DNA from: an uncultured Lachnospiraceae bacterium
GTDB lineage: Bacteria > Bacillota > Clostridia > Lachnospirales > Lachnospiraceae
NCBI GenBank assembly: GCA_934371505.1
Contig: CAKRNW010000071.1
Coordinates: forward strand, 1-11,818
Direction: 5' to 3'
DNA: 11,818 bases
Shown here: positions 5,443-11,818 of the stretch, piece by piece
Numbering within the stretch: position 1 is the stretch's first letter
How the letters are laid out: the number at the start of each line of letters is the position of its first letter
Program-made: the position numbers and the translations under genes
Notes under the pieces: model-generated
The model's database searches: none
The model's input: the letters and a program-made list of their open reading frames with translations, nothing else
Told to the model about the DNA's origin: nothing

Positions 5443-5551
5443 GCAGAGTAGGATGTTGTGCGTTAAGTGCCGGGTGAACAGGGAGTTGTCATCCGGACGA
5501 AAAGTCTTTTTATAAGAAAAGACTTGCGGTACAAGATCCGCATCCCGCTGC
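5443..5551 (+). ncRNA. Tetrahydrofolate (THF) riboswitch, class I aptamer
   Basis: The 5' UTR of folT carries the conserved THF aptamer pattern. P1 is GCAG (5443-5446) with CTGC (5548-5551). The AGTAG internal-loop segment is followed by GGATG (5451-5455) pairing with CATCC (5541-5545). The near-invariant GCGTTAAGTG follows at 5460-5469, then P3 (CCGG-G-TGA with TCA-T-CCGG), the conserved ACGAA (5497-5501), and TTGT/ACAA pairing in P2. The variable stem is a 9-bp hairpin, AAGTCTTTT (5502-5510) with AAAAGACTT (5517-5525). In characterised Firmicutes this riboswitch binds THF and represses folate uptake or synthesis genes, which matches the downstream folT. Confidence 0.92.
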
Positions 5552-5582
5552 TACATACGAGTGCGCATAACCTCTTATGTAG
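5551..5582 (+). promoter_or_regulatory. folT leader hairpin presenting an anti-Shine-Dalgarno loop
   Basis: CTACATA (5551-5557) pairs with TATGTAG (5576-5582). The loop contains ATAACCTC (5567-5574), exactly complementary to GAGGTTAT (5630-5637) in the folT ribosome site. The stem begins on the last base of aptamer helix P1, so ligand binding could influence it. This suggests translational control rather than transcription termination; no U-tract follows. Confidence 0.6.
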
Positions 5583-5642
5583 TTCATGCCCGGATGGGTT
5601 TGCATCCATCTATTTTTATCTACAGTAAGGAGGTTATTTTTT

Positions 5643-6209
5643 ATGCACAAATTTATGGACAAATTGCGTTTCTCTCTGTCGGAAATGAAGAACCTGTACC
5701 ATCTGGTGCTCTGTGCCATGCTGGGGGCTGTTGCCATCGTTCTAGGCTCTCTTTCCATTCAGGTAGGCAACTACATCAGAATCGGTTTCTCCGGAATCCC
5801 CAACCAACTGGTAGCTGCTCTCTTTGGTCCGGTGACTGCCGGGATCTTTGGCGGCATTATGGATATTGTCAAGTTCATCTTAAAGCCCACCGGTCCCTAT
5901 TTTCCCGGCTTTACCATAAGTGCAGTACTTGGTGGTATCATCTATGGTTTCTTTTACTATGTTCCTATGGTGTCAAAACAAAAAATAAGCTTCTGGCGGA
6001 TTCTCATCGCAGAAGCTTTTGTTGCGGTCTTTGTGAATATTCTGTTAGGAACCTACTGGCTCAGTATTCTCTACGGAAAAGGGTTTCTTGCCCTGCTCCC
6101 TGCCCGTACCTTGAAAAATGTGATCATGACTCCCATCAACAGTCTCATTTTTTATACGGTTTACAACTCCCTGCTACAGTTATTCCGCAGATCTTTGCAT
6201 CACGCTTAA
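5643..6209 (+). CDS. folT: Folate-specific ECF transporter S component
   Basis: A 188-residue polytopic membrane protein and the only plus-strand gene in the window. It is the substrate-binding S subunit that captures folate and docks onto the shared ECF module (EcfA, EcfA', EcfT), which is encoded elsewhere. The folate-family signature runs through NYIRIGFSGIPNQLVAALFGP, then GGIMDIVKFILKPTGPYFPG and FTISAVLGGIIYGFFYY, with about six hydrophobic helices overall. The start at ATG 5643 is set by AAGGAGGT (5627-5634). A longer upstream frame would run through the riboswitch leader and is rejected. Regulation is by the THF riboswitch and probably by sequestration of the ribosome site. It is divergent from the feo operon and ends in a strong terminator. 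Confidence 0.93.
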   Translation: MHKFMDKLRFSLSEMKNLYHLVLCAMLGAVAIVLGSLSIQVGNYIRIGFSGIPNQLVAALFGPVTAGIFGGIMDIVKFILKPTGPYFPGFTISAVLGGIIYGFFYYVPMVSKQKISFWRILIAEAFVAVFVNILLGTYWLSILYGKGFLALLPARTLKNVIMTPINSLIFYTVYNSLLQLFRRSLHHA

Positions 6210-6215
6210 AAATTT

Positions 6216-6259
6216 ATGGGTTACGTTCACTGCTGTTTTGCGAACGTAACCCATTTTTG
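6216..6259. terminator. Strong, probably bidirectional terminator between folT and the GH25 gene
   Basis: ATGGGTTACGTTC (6216-6228) and GAACGTAACCCAT (6242-6254) form a perfect 13-bp stem with a 13-nt loop. On the plus strand the stem is followed by a run of T ending folT transcription. On the minus strand it follows the GH25 stop by 14 nt and is succeeded by AAATTTTT, so it probably works both ways between these convergent genes. Confidence 0.9.
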
Positions 6260-6268
6260 TTCTTTCCT

Positions 6269-7420
6269 CTACCACTGTCCGAAGGTAATGTTCAAATCCA
6301 CGTCTCCATCAATTCCGGCCACGGATCCCTTGTCCGTATACTGCCAGATGGAAAAGGCGTAAGGGAAATAAATTTTTGAAGTATCATAGGCAGCAAACCA
6401 CTTCTGATAGTCTTCCAACTGTTCCATATCCAGCATCAGCATAAAAGTTTTGAGATTTCCATAAATCATGGGAGTATAGCCGGCAGCTTTTACTGCCTCG
6501 CAAAAAGTAATGGCATACTGGGTTCGTTCCTCTACCGTCAGGTCTTTCGTTCTGGCATTTCCGGATCCTACTGCTTCCACATCCAGTACTACCGGGAAAT
6601 TGACATGGTAGGGTGCCAGATTTTCAATGACAAACTGTGCCTCTTCCAGGGCTTCTGCCTCACTGGTTGCCTGGGTAAAGAAGTAGGCTCCCACATCAAT
6701 TCCATTGGCTGCTGCTCCCTGTATATTTGCCTCATACTTTTCATCCAGAACCAGAGTCCCTTCACTATAGCCCCGGATTCCCAGCCGGATCACCGCATAT
6801 TCCACTCCGTCGCCGGCTACCTGTTCCCAGTTGATCTCTCCCTGATACTTGGACACATCAATTCCTTTTCTGGAAATGGTTTCCTCTTCCTCCACATAGG
6901 AAATCGTGTGATCCTCATTCAGGACAACATGGTTAATATCATAATCATTTTGAGCCAATGTATCGGAAATGGGAATAAAATGATACTGACCGCTATCCAG
7001 CAGGACAATATCATCCGGATAAAAATCCCTCAGCACTGCCACAGTGCCGTCTCCACTCTCCATCCGTGATTTCAAGGTTGCCAGAAAGTCATTTTCTGTG
7101 GAAGTCACGGCGGAACTGACTGCTTCCTCCAATAAGGCATCCACATCTTCCTGGGAATACGCTGTTTTTCCCGAACCCATGGCGGCAGCTTCAATTACAG
7201 CTTCCTGCTCCTGCCTTGCTGCTTCTTTCAAATGAAAATATCCATAAATAAGGAAACATCCAAGAACGGCAGCAAAAGAGATCAATGCAAATACACCGGT
7301 TGCCACCCGGTACACCGGACTGACATTTCCTATGCCTCTGGGCTTTTCTTTTTTGTGAAATGAATTTTTTACCTCTCTGGCCCTGTCTTCACGGCTGATA
7401 TTCCTGCTTCTGTCTGCCAA
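6269..7420 (-). CDS. Membrane-anchored GH25 (lysozyme-type) glycosyl hydrolase
   Basis: A 383-residue cell-wall enzyme of the muramidase family that would cleave the MurNAc-GlcNAc bond of peptidoglycan. A basic cytoplasmic N-terminus (1-38) is followed by one membrane helix (39-61) and an extracytoplasmic Glu/Ala-rich linker and spacer domain (62-183). A complete GH25 domain (about 185-383) ends the protein. The catalytic Asp188 lies in KGIDVSKYQG, and Asp280 and Glu282 in VVLDVEAVG; the family segments IRLGIRGY, VGAYFFTQA, PMIYGN, WFAAYD and IWQYTDKGSVAGIDGDVD are also present. It starts at TTG 7420 with AGGAGG 10 nt upstream. It has its own promoter and shares the folT terminator. Anchoring without an obvious cleavage site suggests a role in the cell's own wall growth or remodelling rather than a secreted lysin. 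Confidence 0.92.
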   Translation of the reverse strand: MADRSRNISREDRAREVKNSFHKKEKPRGIGNVSPVYRVATGVFALISFAAVLGCFLIYGYFHLKEAARQEQEAVIEAAAMGSGKTAYSQEDVDALLEEAVSSAVTSTENDFLATLKSRMESGDGTVAVLRDFYPDDIVLLDSGQYHFIPISDTLAQNDYDINHVVLNEDHTISYVEEEETISRKGIDVSKYQGEINWEQVAGDGVEYAVIRLGIRGYSEGTLVLDEKYEANIQGAAANGIDVGAYFFTQATSEAEALEEAQFVIENLAPYHVNFPVVLDVEAVGSGNARTKDLTVEERTQYAITFCEAVKAAGYTPMIYGNLKTFMLMLDMEQLEDYQKWFAAYDTSKIYFPYAFSIWQYTDKGSVAGIDGDVDLNITFGQW

Positions 7421-7486
7421 ACCCTCGTGTCCTCCTGTCTGTATCTCTCGCCATTGTATGTGAGTTACTCTTCAAATATACCTCTT

Positions 7487-7515
7487 ATCTTACCTTTCGA
7501 CATGCCTCGTGTCAA
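7487..7515 (-). promoter_or_regulatory. Promoter of the GH25 gene
   Basis: Minus strand: perfect -35 TTGACA (7510-7515), 17-nt spacer, -10 TAAGAT (7487-7492, 4/6). It lies in the gap after the upstream gene, about 60 nt past that gene's stop. No convincing terminator is seen between them. Confidence 0.7.
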
Positions 7516-7574
7516 TGTGCCAAATCTTAGCTTTTTATTAGAATTGAAAAAGGACGACACAGACTGCCTGATGT

Positions 7575-8237
7575 TCAGCGCCTGCGGAAACTACAATGAA
7601 TCGCTGTGCAGCTGGCACAGATATTGGTGCAGTTTGATCCTGCTTCCTGTTTCAACGATGCTTTAAAGATGACGGACTTGGATGGTGTCAACACCCCGTA
7701 ACGATTGTAATCAATGGCCATGAATTGTTTATTTTTCAGGTAGATGCATGCCTGCCGGATCTGATGTGAATCCTCCAGATAATGATATTCCCCGGGATAA
7801 CCTAATCCCTCCTCATATACTGACTTGTTAAACAGGGCATATCCCTTACGCAGATATTCCATCCCCAGCATTTCCATACGATAACTCTGGCTTAGCTGCT
7901 GTCTTTCCGTATAATCCTTCTGCAGCCGGTCATAGCTCTCTCCCAGAGTAATTGCCCCCAGGACAGTGTCCTGCCGATGCAAAACCATTTTCCCGTAGGG
8001 TACTGCCTCCTGCCTTATTTCTTCAGGAAGAGTGAGGAAAATTCCCCGGCATTGTAATACCCCTTTGATCTGTCCCTGCAGAAGAAAAAATTCATCTCGT
8101 TCTGCCTCGGGGAAATGAAAATGCTCCATGACAGACTGCAGTTCCTCTTCCGTCAATAAAAGTTCATCCACCGGTATTTCCCGTCTGAAATCCAACATCC
8201 GGTTTTGATCAATCGATGATGTTTCCGTTTCTTTCAT
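7575..8237 (-). CDS. Protein resembling the B12-dependent methionine synthase activation domain
   Basis: A 220-residue protein that I recognise only by pattern. Its C-terminal third has the layout of MetH activation-domain proteins of clostridia. First comes a GYP-containing segment (residues 146-148, GLGYPGEYHYLED) where the family has its AdoMet-binding RxxxGYP. Then YGVLTPSKSVIF (180-190) corresponds to the family's L-x-PSKSV motif. A Cys-rich end follows (Cys203, Cys207, Cys210, Cys215, finishing CSFRRR) like the Cys-plus-Arg tails of that family. The usual Arg before GYP is not seen, so AdoMet binding is uncertain. The N-terminal 100 residues are acidic and unassigned. The gene overlaps the DUF308 gene by 29 nt, with AAAGGA 8 nt before its ATG. 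A role in cobalamin-dependent metabolism is a hypothesis. Confidence 0.55.
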   Translation of the reverse strand: MKETETSSIDQNRMLDFRREIPVDELLLTEEELQSVMEHFHFPEAERDEFFLLQGQIKGVLQCRGIFLTLPEEIRQEAVPYGKMVLHRQDTVLGAITLGESYDRLQKDYTERQQLSQSYRMEMLGMEYLRKGYALFNKSVYEEGLGYPGEYHYLEDSHQIRQACIYLKNKQFMAIDYNRYGVLTPSKSVIFKASLKQEAGSNCTNICASCTAIHCSFRRR

Positions 8238-8796
8238 CCTCCAGATCCTTTACCGTCTGTTTCACACTTTTGGAAACTCTGGATATAATCCAGATATTGG
8301 ATACGCTGTCATAAATAATTAAGCCGCCGATCAGCTGAATGAAAACGGTTCCTGCTTTTACTGCATTGAAAATCAGCACCAGTCCCAGTACGATGGAAAT
8401 CAGTGCCAGAATGAGTGCCACCCACCACTTTCCATAATGTTCCTGCTGAAGGCTGATAGCACGACCCACTTCTGTCACTCCGTGAAGAACTACATAGACT
8501 CCTGCAATGATAGGAACAATCGCACCGATGCTTCCCGGACTGACCAGAAACCATCCACCCACTACCAATAATAAAATACCCAGCAGTAAATGATAGTTGG
8601 CTGTGAACCCTGCCATTCTCTCTTTAAAAAACAAAACGAGCTGCACGACTGCCACTGCCAGTACTGCCACACCGATCACTGCGCATACCAGAGTCAGGGA
8701 CGCCCCCGGCCACAAAAGTAATACAAGGCCGATTATCAGACCTGCAATGGCTGAAAAATAAGAATTTAACTTAACCTCACGAAATAGTTCTCTCAT
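8209..8796 (-). CDS. DUF308 / HdeD-like membrane protein
   Basis: A 195-residue integral membrane protein with about six hydrophobic helices (near 12-32, 36-57, 68-86, 90-108, 124-143, 147-168) in the repeated Gly-rich pattern of the DUF308/HdeD family. Examples are GLIIGLVLLLWPGASL and LLLGILLLVVGGWFLVSPGS, each helix pair ending in a Pro-Gly turn. The C-terminal tail is charged and cytoplasmic (VSKSVKQTVKDLEDERNGN). HdeD in E. coli is linked to acid stress, but the function of clostridial members is unknown. It is 17 nt from the VanZ-like gene and overlaps the next gene, so co-transcription is likely. AAGGCGG lies upstream of the ATG. Confidence 0.8.
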   Translation of the reverse strand: MRELFREVKLNSYFSAIAGLIIGLVLLLWPGASLTLVCAVIGVAVLAVAVVQLVLFFKERMAGFTANYHLLLGILLLVVGGWFLVSPGSIGAIVPIIAGVYVVLHGVTEVGRAISLQQEHYGKWWVALILALISIVLGLVLIFNAVKAGTVFIQLIGGLIIYDSVSNIWIISRVSKSVKQTVKDLEDERNGNIID

Positions 8797-8813
8797 AGTG
8801 TTTCCGCCTTTCT

Positions 8814-9326
8814 TTATTTTGGTTTATGGTCTGCCTGCATTTCCTTACCGGATAAATCCTTTCTTCTGACAGTGCGCCTTCCCAGATCATAGAGTCCATA
8901 ACCCAGGGATGTCCCCACGCAGTTCAAAAGGATGTCATCCACATCAAAAGCTCCGAAGGCACTGAATAGCTGAAACAATTCAATTCCCACTACACAGATA
9001 AAAGAAACCATCAATGTCTCCCCGAATCTGCTACAGGTTTTAAAGAGCATCGGCAGAAAAATTCCCAGTGGAATAAAGACCACCACATTTCCCACCAGGT
9101 TTTCCACGCTGTTGAGCCGGTCTGCATAACGGATATACATGCGTATTGTCTTGAAAAGGGTAAAGTTGGCAGTATCCAGACCCTCCAGAATCACTTCTCT
9201 TGTCCAAGTCTGTGCGATCTGGACAAGATGCTCAAAGGGATATTTTAAAATCACTACCTTTATCACAAACAGAATGTAAAAAACAAACAACCAGATCATC
9301 GTCCGGTGTATTCTGTTCTGCTTCAA
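8814..9326 (-). CDS. VanZ-like membrane protein
   Basis: A 170-residue membrane protein with about four helices. It has the VanZ-family motif set: NLVGNVVVFIPLGIFLP (Gly79-Asn80, Pro86-Leu87-Gly88), GIELFQLF (Glu116, Gln119) and FDVDDILLNCVGTSLGYGL (Asp128, Asp130, Asp131, Asn135). VanZ gives low-level teicoplanin resistance in enterococci; chromosomal homologues are widespread and mostly uncharacterised, so no resistance should be assumed. Translation starts at a TTG overlapping the engB stop codon by 4 nt, which indicates coupled translation; GGAGG lies 10 nt upstream. Confidence 0.85.
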   Translation of the reverse strand: MKQNRIHRTMIWLFVFYILFVIKVVILKYPFEHLVQIAQTWTREVILEGLDTANFTLFKTIRMYIRYADRLNSVENLVGNVVVFIPLGIFLPMLFKTCSRFGETLMVSFICVVGIELFQLFSAFGAFDVDDILLNCVGTSLGYGLYDLGRRTVRRKDLSGKEMQADHKPK

Positions 9327-9922
9327 ATTGCCCGTTCCTCCCCTAACCAGGAATCAATGAGATCATACAGTTCCTCTCTTCCCTGTTTGGTCTCCGATGA
9401 GAATGGAAGCAGCACGGTATCCTCATCCGCTCCGATTCCCTTCCGCAAAATTCCAAGCTGTTTCTGAATCTGGCTTCTCTTAATCTTATCCAGTTTCGTG
9501 GCAATAATGACCGGTTTATATCCTTGTTTTTTGATCCACTCATACATGATGCAGTCGTTTTCCGACGGAGCATGGCGGATATCCAAAAGAAGGCAGACCG
9601 TCCGCAGCTGCTTGGACTGGTGAAGATAATCCTCGATCATCTTTCCCCATTTCGCTTTTATTTCCTCATTTGCCGTGGCATATCCGTAACCGGGGAGATC
9701 CACAAAATAAACCTCATCATTAATATTGTAATAGTTAATGGTCTGTGTCTTTCCCGGACTCTGGCTTGTTCTGGCAAAGGACTTGCGGTTCATCAACGCA
9801 TTGATCAGCGAAGACTTGCCCACATTACTTTTTCCGGCAAATGCAATCTCAGGATGCGTATTGACCGGAATTTTGCTGGTGATTCCCACCACTGTTTCCA
9901 ATTGAATTGTCTTAATTACCAT
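9323..9922 (-). CDS. engB: Ribosome biogenesis GTPase EngB (YsxC/YihA)
   Basis: A 199-residue essential-type GTPase needed for assembly of the large ribosomal subunit. It has G1 GKSNVGKS (30-37), the switch segment SQSPGKTQT (53-61), G3 DLPGYGYA (75-82), G4 TKLD within IIATKLDKI, and a late SSETKQG region as G5, all in family order. I start it at ATG 9922 because GAGGT lies 5 nt upstream; an in-frame GTG eight codons earlier falls inside the hairpin before the gene and is unlikely. It lies between clpX and a VanZ-like gene, and its stop overlaps the next start. Confidence 0.97.
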   Translation of the reverse strand: MVIKTIQLETVVGITSKIPVNTHPEIAFAGKSNVGKSSLINALMNRKSFARTSQSPGKTQTINYYNINDEVYFVDLPGYGYATANEEIKAKWGKMIEDYLHQSKQLRTVCLLLDIRHAPSENDCIMYEWIKKQGYKPVIIATKLDKIKRSQIQKQLGILRKGIGADEDTVLLPFSSETKQGREELYDLIDSWLGEERAI

Positions 9923-9933
9923 AGATACCTCAA

Positions 9934-9963
9934 AAGGCTGCCTCACAGCTTGCAGGCAGCCTT
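9934..9963 (-). terminator. Intercistronic hairpin between clpX and engB
   Basis: AAGGCTGCCT (9934-9943) and AGGCAGCCTT (9954-9963) form a perfect 10-bp stem with a 10-nt loop. On the minus strand only four U follow before the engB ribosome site, so it may be a weak terminator, an attenuator or a processing/stability element that lowers engB relative to clpX. Its foot abuts the Shine-Dalgarno sequence. Confidence 0.6.
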
Positions 9964-9974
9964 CTTATGTCATG

Positions 9975-11234
9975 TTACTTTGCTTTTTTCATCAATGTTT
10001 TATGAACGACAACCGGTTCACTGGTTCCTTCCACCACACCCTTTGTGATGATACATTCGGAGATGGTTTCATCAGAAGGAATCCGATACATCACATCCAT
10101 AAGGATATTTTCCATAATGGAGCGCAGTCCACGGGCACCTGTTTTGCGCTCAAATGCCTTCTCTGCAATTGCTTCCACTGCATCATCCTCAAAGGATAAG
10201 GATACGTGATCAAAATCAAACAGCTTCTGATACTGTTTCACAAGAGCATTTTTGGGTTCTTTCAGAATTCGTACCAGAGACGCCTTATCCAGTCCCTCCA
10301 GGGATACATTGATAGGTACCCGGCCAACGAACTCCGGAATCAGTCCGAACTTCACTAAGTCCTGAGGGGTTACCTCCTGTAACAGTTCACTGAACGCTTT
10401 GGTGGAGCGATCCGAAATTTCAGAGTTAAATCCGATGGACTTACGGTTCAATCTTGCTTCCACGATTTTCTCCAGACCGTCAAAAGCACCTCCGCAGATA
10501 AATAAAATATTGGAGGTATCAATCTGGATCATTTCCTGATGGGGATGCTTACGGCCTCCCTGTGGCGGAACATTGGCTACCGTCCCCTCCACAATTTTCA
10601 GCAGAGCCTGCTGCACACCCTCGCCGGATACATCTCTGGTGATGGATACATTCTCACTTTTTTTGGTGATCTTATCGATCTCATCAATATATACGATACC
10701 ATACTGTGCCCGTTCTACATCATAGTCAGCCGCCTGAATCAGCTTTAACAGTATGTTCTCTACATCTTCGCCCACATAACCGGCCTCGGTCAGTGTGGTT
10801 GCATCCGCAATGGCAAAAGGTACGTTAATGATCTTTGCCATTGTCTGTGCCAGATAGGTCTTTCCGGATCCGGTGGGACCTACCATGATAATATTACTTT
10901 TCTGTAATTCCACATCGTCTGTATTATGTTTGGCTGTGACACGTTTGTAATGATTGTATACAGCCACAGACAGTACCTTTTTGGCATAGTCCTGCCCAAT
11001 TACATAATCATCCAGGAATTCCTTGATTTCTACCGGCTTAAGCAGATTGATCTCAAGGGAAGTTGATGCCTTCTCGTCGTCTTCATATTCCTCTTCAATA
11101 ATATCCGAGCAAATATCAACGCACTCGTCACAAATATACACACCGGCAGGTCCGGCAATGAGCTTGCGGACCTGATCCTGTGTCTTATTGCAAAAGGAAC
11201 ATCTTACTTTATCGTCAGAATTTCTTCCTGCCAT
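9975..11234 (-). CDS. clpX: ATP-dependent Clp protease ATP-binding subunit ClpX
   Basis: The AAA+ unfoldase that recognises tagged substrates and feeds them to ClpP; 419 residues, normal for the family. The N-terminal zinc-binding domain has Cys12, Cys15, Cys35 and Cys38. The AAA+ core has Walker A GPTGSGKT (119-126), the pore loop GYVG (152-155), Walker B IDEID (183-187), the RKH pore loop (228-230) and the ClpP-docking IGF loop (267-269). The ending RTGARGLRSIMENILMDVMY is the family C-domain. AAAGGAG stands upstream of the ATG. It follows clpP by 26 nt and so is in one operon with its protease partner. Confidence 0.99.
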   Translation of the reverse strand: MAGRNSDDKVRCSFCNKTQDQVRKLIAGPAGVYICDECVDICSDIIEEEYEDDEKASTSLEINLLKPVEIKEFLDDYVIGQDYAKKVLSVAVYNHYKRVTAKHNTDDVELQKSNIIMVGPTGSGKTYLAQTMAKIINVPFAIADATTLTEAGYVGEDVENILLKLIQAADYDVERAQYGIVYIDEIDKITKKSENVSITRDVSGEGVQQALLKIVEGTVANVPPQGGRKHPHQEMIQIDTSNILFICGGAFDGLEKIVEARLNRKSIGFNSEISDRSTKAFSELLQEVTPQDLVKFGLIPEFVGRVPINVSLEGLDKASLVRILKEPKNALVKQYQKLFDFDHVSLSFEDDAVEAIAEKAFERKTGARGLRSIMENILMDVMYRIPSDETISECIITKGVVEGTSEPVVVHKTLMKKAK

Positions 11235-11260
11235 GTTCCAATAACTCCTTTATATGAGCT

Positions 11261-11818
11261 CTATTTTGCTTCCATGCTCCTTCTGTCGAGAATCACTTCA
11301 TCGATCAGACCATATTCCTTGGCTTCCTGAGCAGTCTTCCAGTTATCACGCTCGGTATCGGCTGCAATGGTCTCATAATCTCTTCCGGTATTCTCTGCCA
11401 TAATATGATTCAACCGCTCTCTCATACGCAGAATATGCTTTGCTGCAATATCAATCTCTGTAGCCTGGCCCTGGGAACCGCCGGAGGGCTGATGAATCAT
11501 GATCTCTGCATTGGGAAGTGCAAAGCGTTTGCCCTTTGTGCCTCCTGCAAGCAGAAATGCGCCCATGCTGGCTGCCATACCAATGCAGATTGTGGAAACA
11601 TCACATTTGATATACTGCATGGTGTCATAGATTGCCATACCGGAGGTAATCACACCACCGGGGGAATTGATATAAAGCTGAATATCCTTTTCCGGATCCT
11701 CAGCCTCCAGGAAAAGAAGCTGGGCAACTACAAGGCTTGCAGTTGTCTCATTGACTTCCTCTCCCAGGAAAATGATCCGGTCTTTTAATAATCTGGAATA
11801 AATATCATAGGAACGTTC
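11261..11818 (-). CDS. clpP: ATP-dependent Clp protease proteolytic subunit ClpP (5' end cut off)
   Basis: The serine protease chamber subunit. The frame is open to the right edge, so the first roughly 10-15 residues lie outside the window; 185 residues are visible. Numbered from the first visible residue, the catalytic triad is Ser84 (GMAASMGAF), His109 (IMIHQPSGG) and Asp158 (ERDNW). Its spacing (25 and 74) equals that of E. coli ClpP. The handle and oxyanion segments INSPGG and QGQATEIDI are present. The C-terminus ends DEVILDRRSMEAK. It leads the clpP-clpX pair; promoter and any CtsR site would be off the right edge. Confidence 0.98.
   Translation of the reverse strand, partial: ERSYDIYSRLLKDRIIFLGEEVNETTASLVVAQLLFLEAEDPEKDIQLYINSPGGVITSGMAIYDTMQYIKCDVSTICIGMAASMGAFLLAGGTKGKRFALPNAEIMIHQPSGGSQGQATEIDIAAKHILRMRERLNHIMAENTGRDYETIAADTERDNWKTAQEAKEYGLIDEVILDRRSMEAK

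Noticed and set aside
5586..5642. An upstream extension of folT to 5586
   Set aside because: The extra codons cover the leader and the folT Shine-Dalgarno itself; AAGGAGGT at 5627-5634 fixes the start at 5643.
5561..6379. A 272-codon plus-strand frame overlapping folT and the end of the GH25 gene
   Set aside because: It is in a different frame from folT, gives a Cys/His/Arg-rich sequence with no family resemblance, runs through the riboswitch leader and the terminator, and lacks a ribosome site.
7575..7610. A possible terminator after the MetH-activation-like gene
   Set aside because: Only a short bulged pairing (GCGCTGA with TCAGGC) is present and no T-run follows closely.
8814..9326. VanZ-like gene as an antibiotic-resistance determinant
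   Set aside because: No van cluster surrounds it, and VanZ homologues are common chromosomal membrane proteins without shown resistance roles.
9923..9946. A GTG start eight codons upstream for engB
   Set aside because: It lies in the arm of the intercistronic hairpin and lacks a ribosome site, while the ATG at 9922 has GAGGT at correct spacing.
1..11818. CRISPR arrays, tRNA/rRNA genes, insertion sequences or phage genes
   Set aside because: No regularly spaced repeats, tRNA-like cloverleafs, transposase or integrase frames, or terminal inverted repeats were seen in the window.

Overview
The window looks like chromosomal DNA from a low-to-mid GC clostridial Firmicute, most probably a Lachnospiraceae-type gut anaerobe. 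The case rests on strong AGGAGG-type ribosome sites, sigma-A promoters with 17-nt spacers, a tetrahydrofolate riboswitch ahead of an ECF folate S component, a clostridial feo layout (two small feoA genes, feoB, a Cys-rich FeoB-associated peptide) and a clpP-clpX-engB block. No phage, insertion sequence, CRISPR, rRNA or tRNA was seen.

Left part (1-5400, minus strand): metal homeostasis. The feo run reads feoA-feoA-feoB, a 34-residue membrane peptide, a 52-residue FeoB-associated Cys-rich membrane peptide, a Cys-rich Fur-like regulator and a membrane-anchored heavy-metal-associated (HMA) domain protein. A TetR-family regulator follows with its own promoter. Then comes a CadC-type ArsR/SmtB repressor with its own promoter and operator, driving a small HMA metal chaperone; the usual partner, a P-type ATPase, would lie beyond the left edge. 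Two closely similar TTAG-N6-CTAA palindromes, one on the main feo promoter and one just upstream of feoB, plus a Fur-box-like site, point to dual iron control.

Middle (5254-5642): a 389-nt divergent intergenic region. It holds the feo promoter, three inverted repeats, the folT promoter, a class I THF riboswitch aptamer, and a leader whose hairpin loop is complementary to the folT Shine-Dalgarno sequence. folT (plus strand) ends in a strong, probably bidirectional terminator shared with the convergent GH25 gene.

Right part (6269-11818, minus strand): a membrane-anchored GH25 lysozyme-like protein with its own promoter, preceded by a run reading clpP (cut by the right edge), clpX, an intercistronic hairpin, engB, a VanZ-like protein, a DUF308/HdeD-like membrane protein, and a protein resembling the B12-dependent methionine synthase activation domain. 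The engB-to-DUF308 genes are tightly packed or overlapping. The lon gene often found between clpX and engB in Firmicutes is absent here.

The most unusual parts are the regulator-rich feo locus, with its atypical Fur-like protein, HMA fusion and tiny membrane peptides, and the folT leader architecture.
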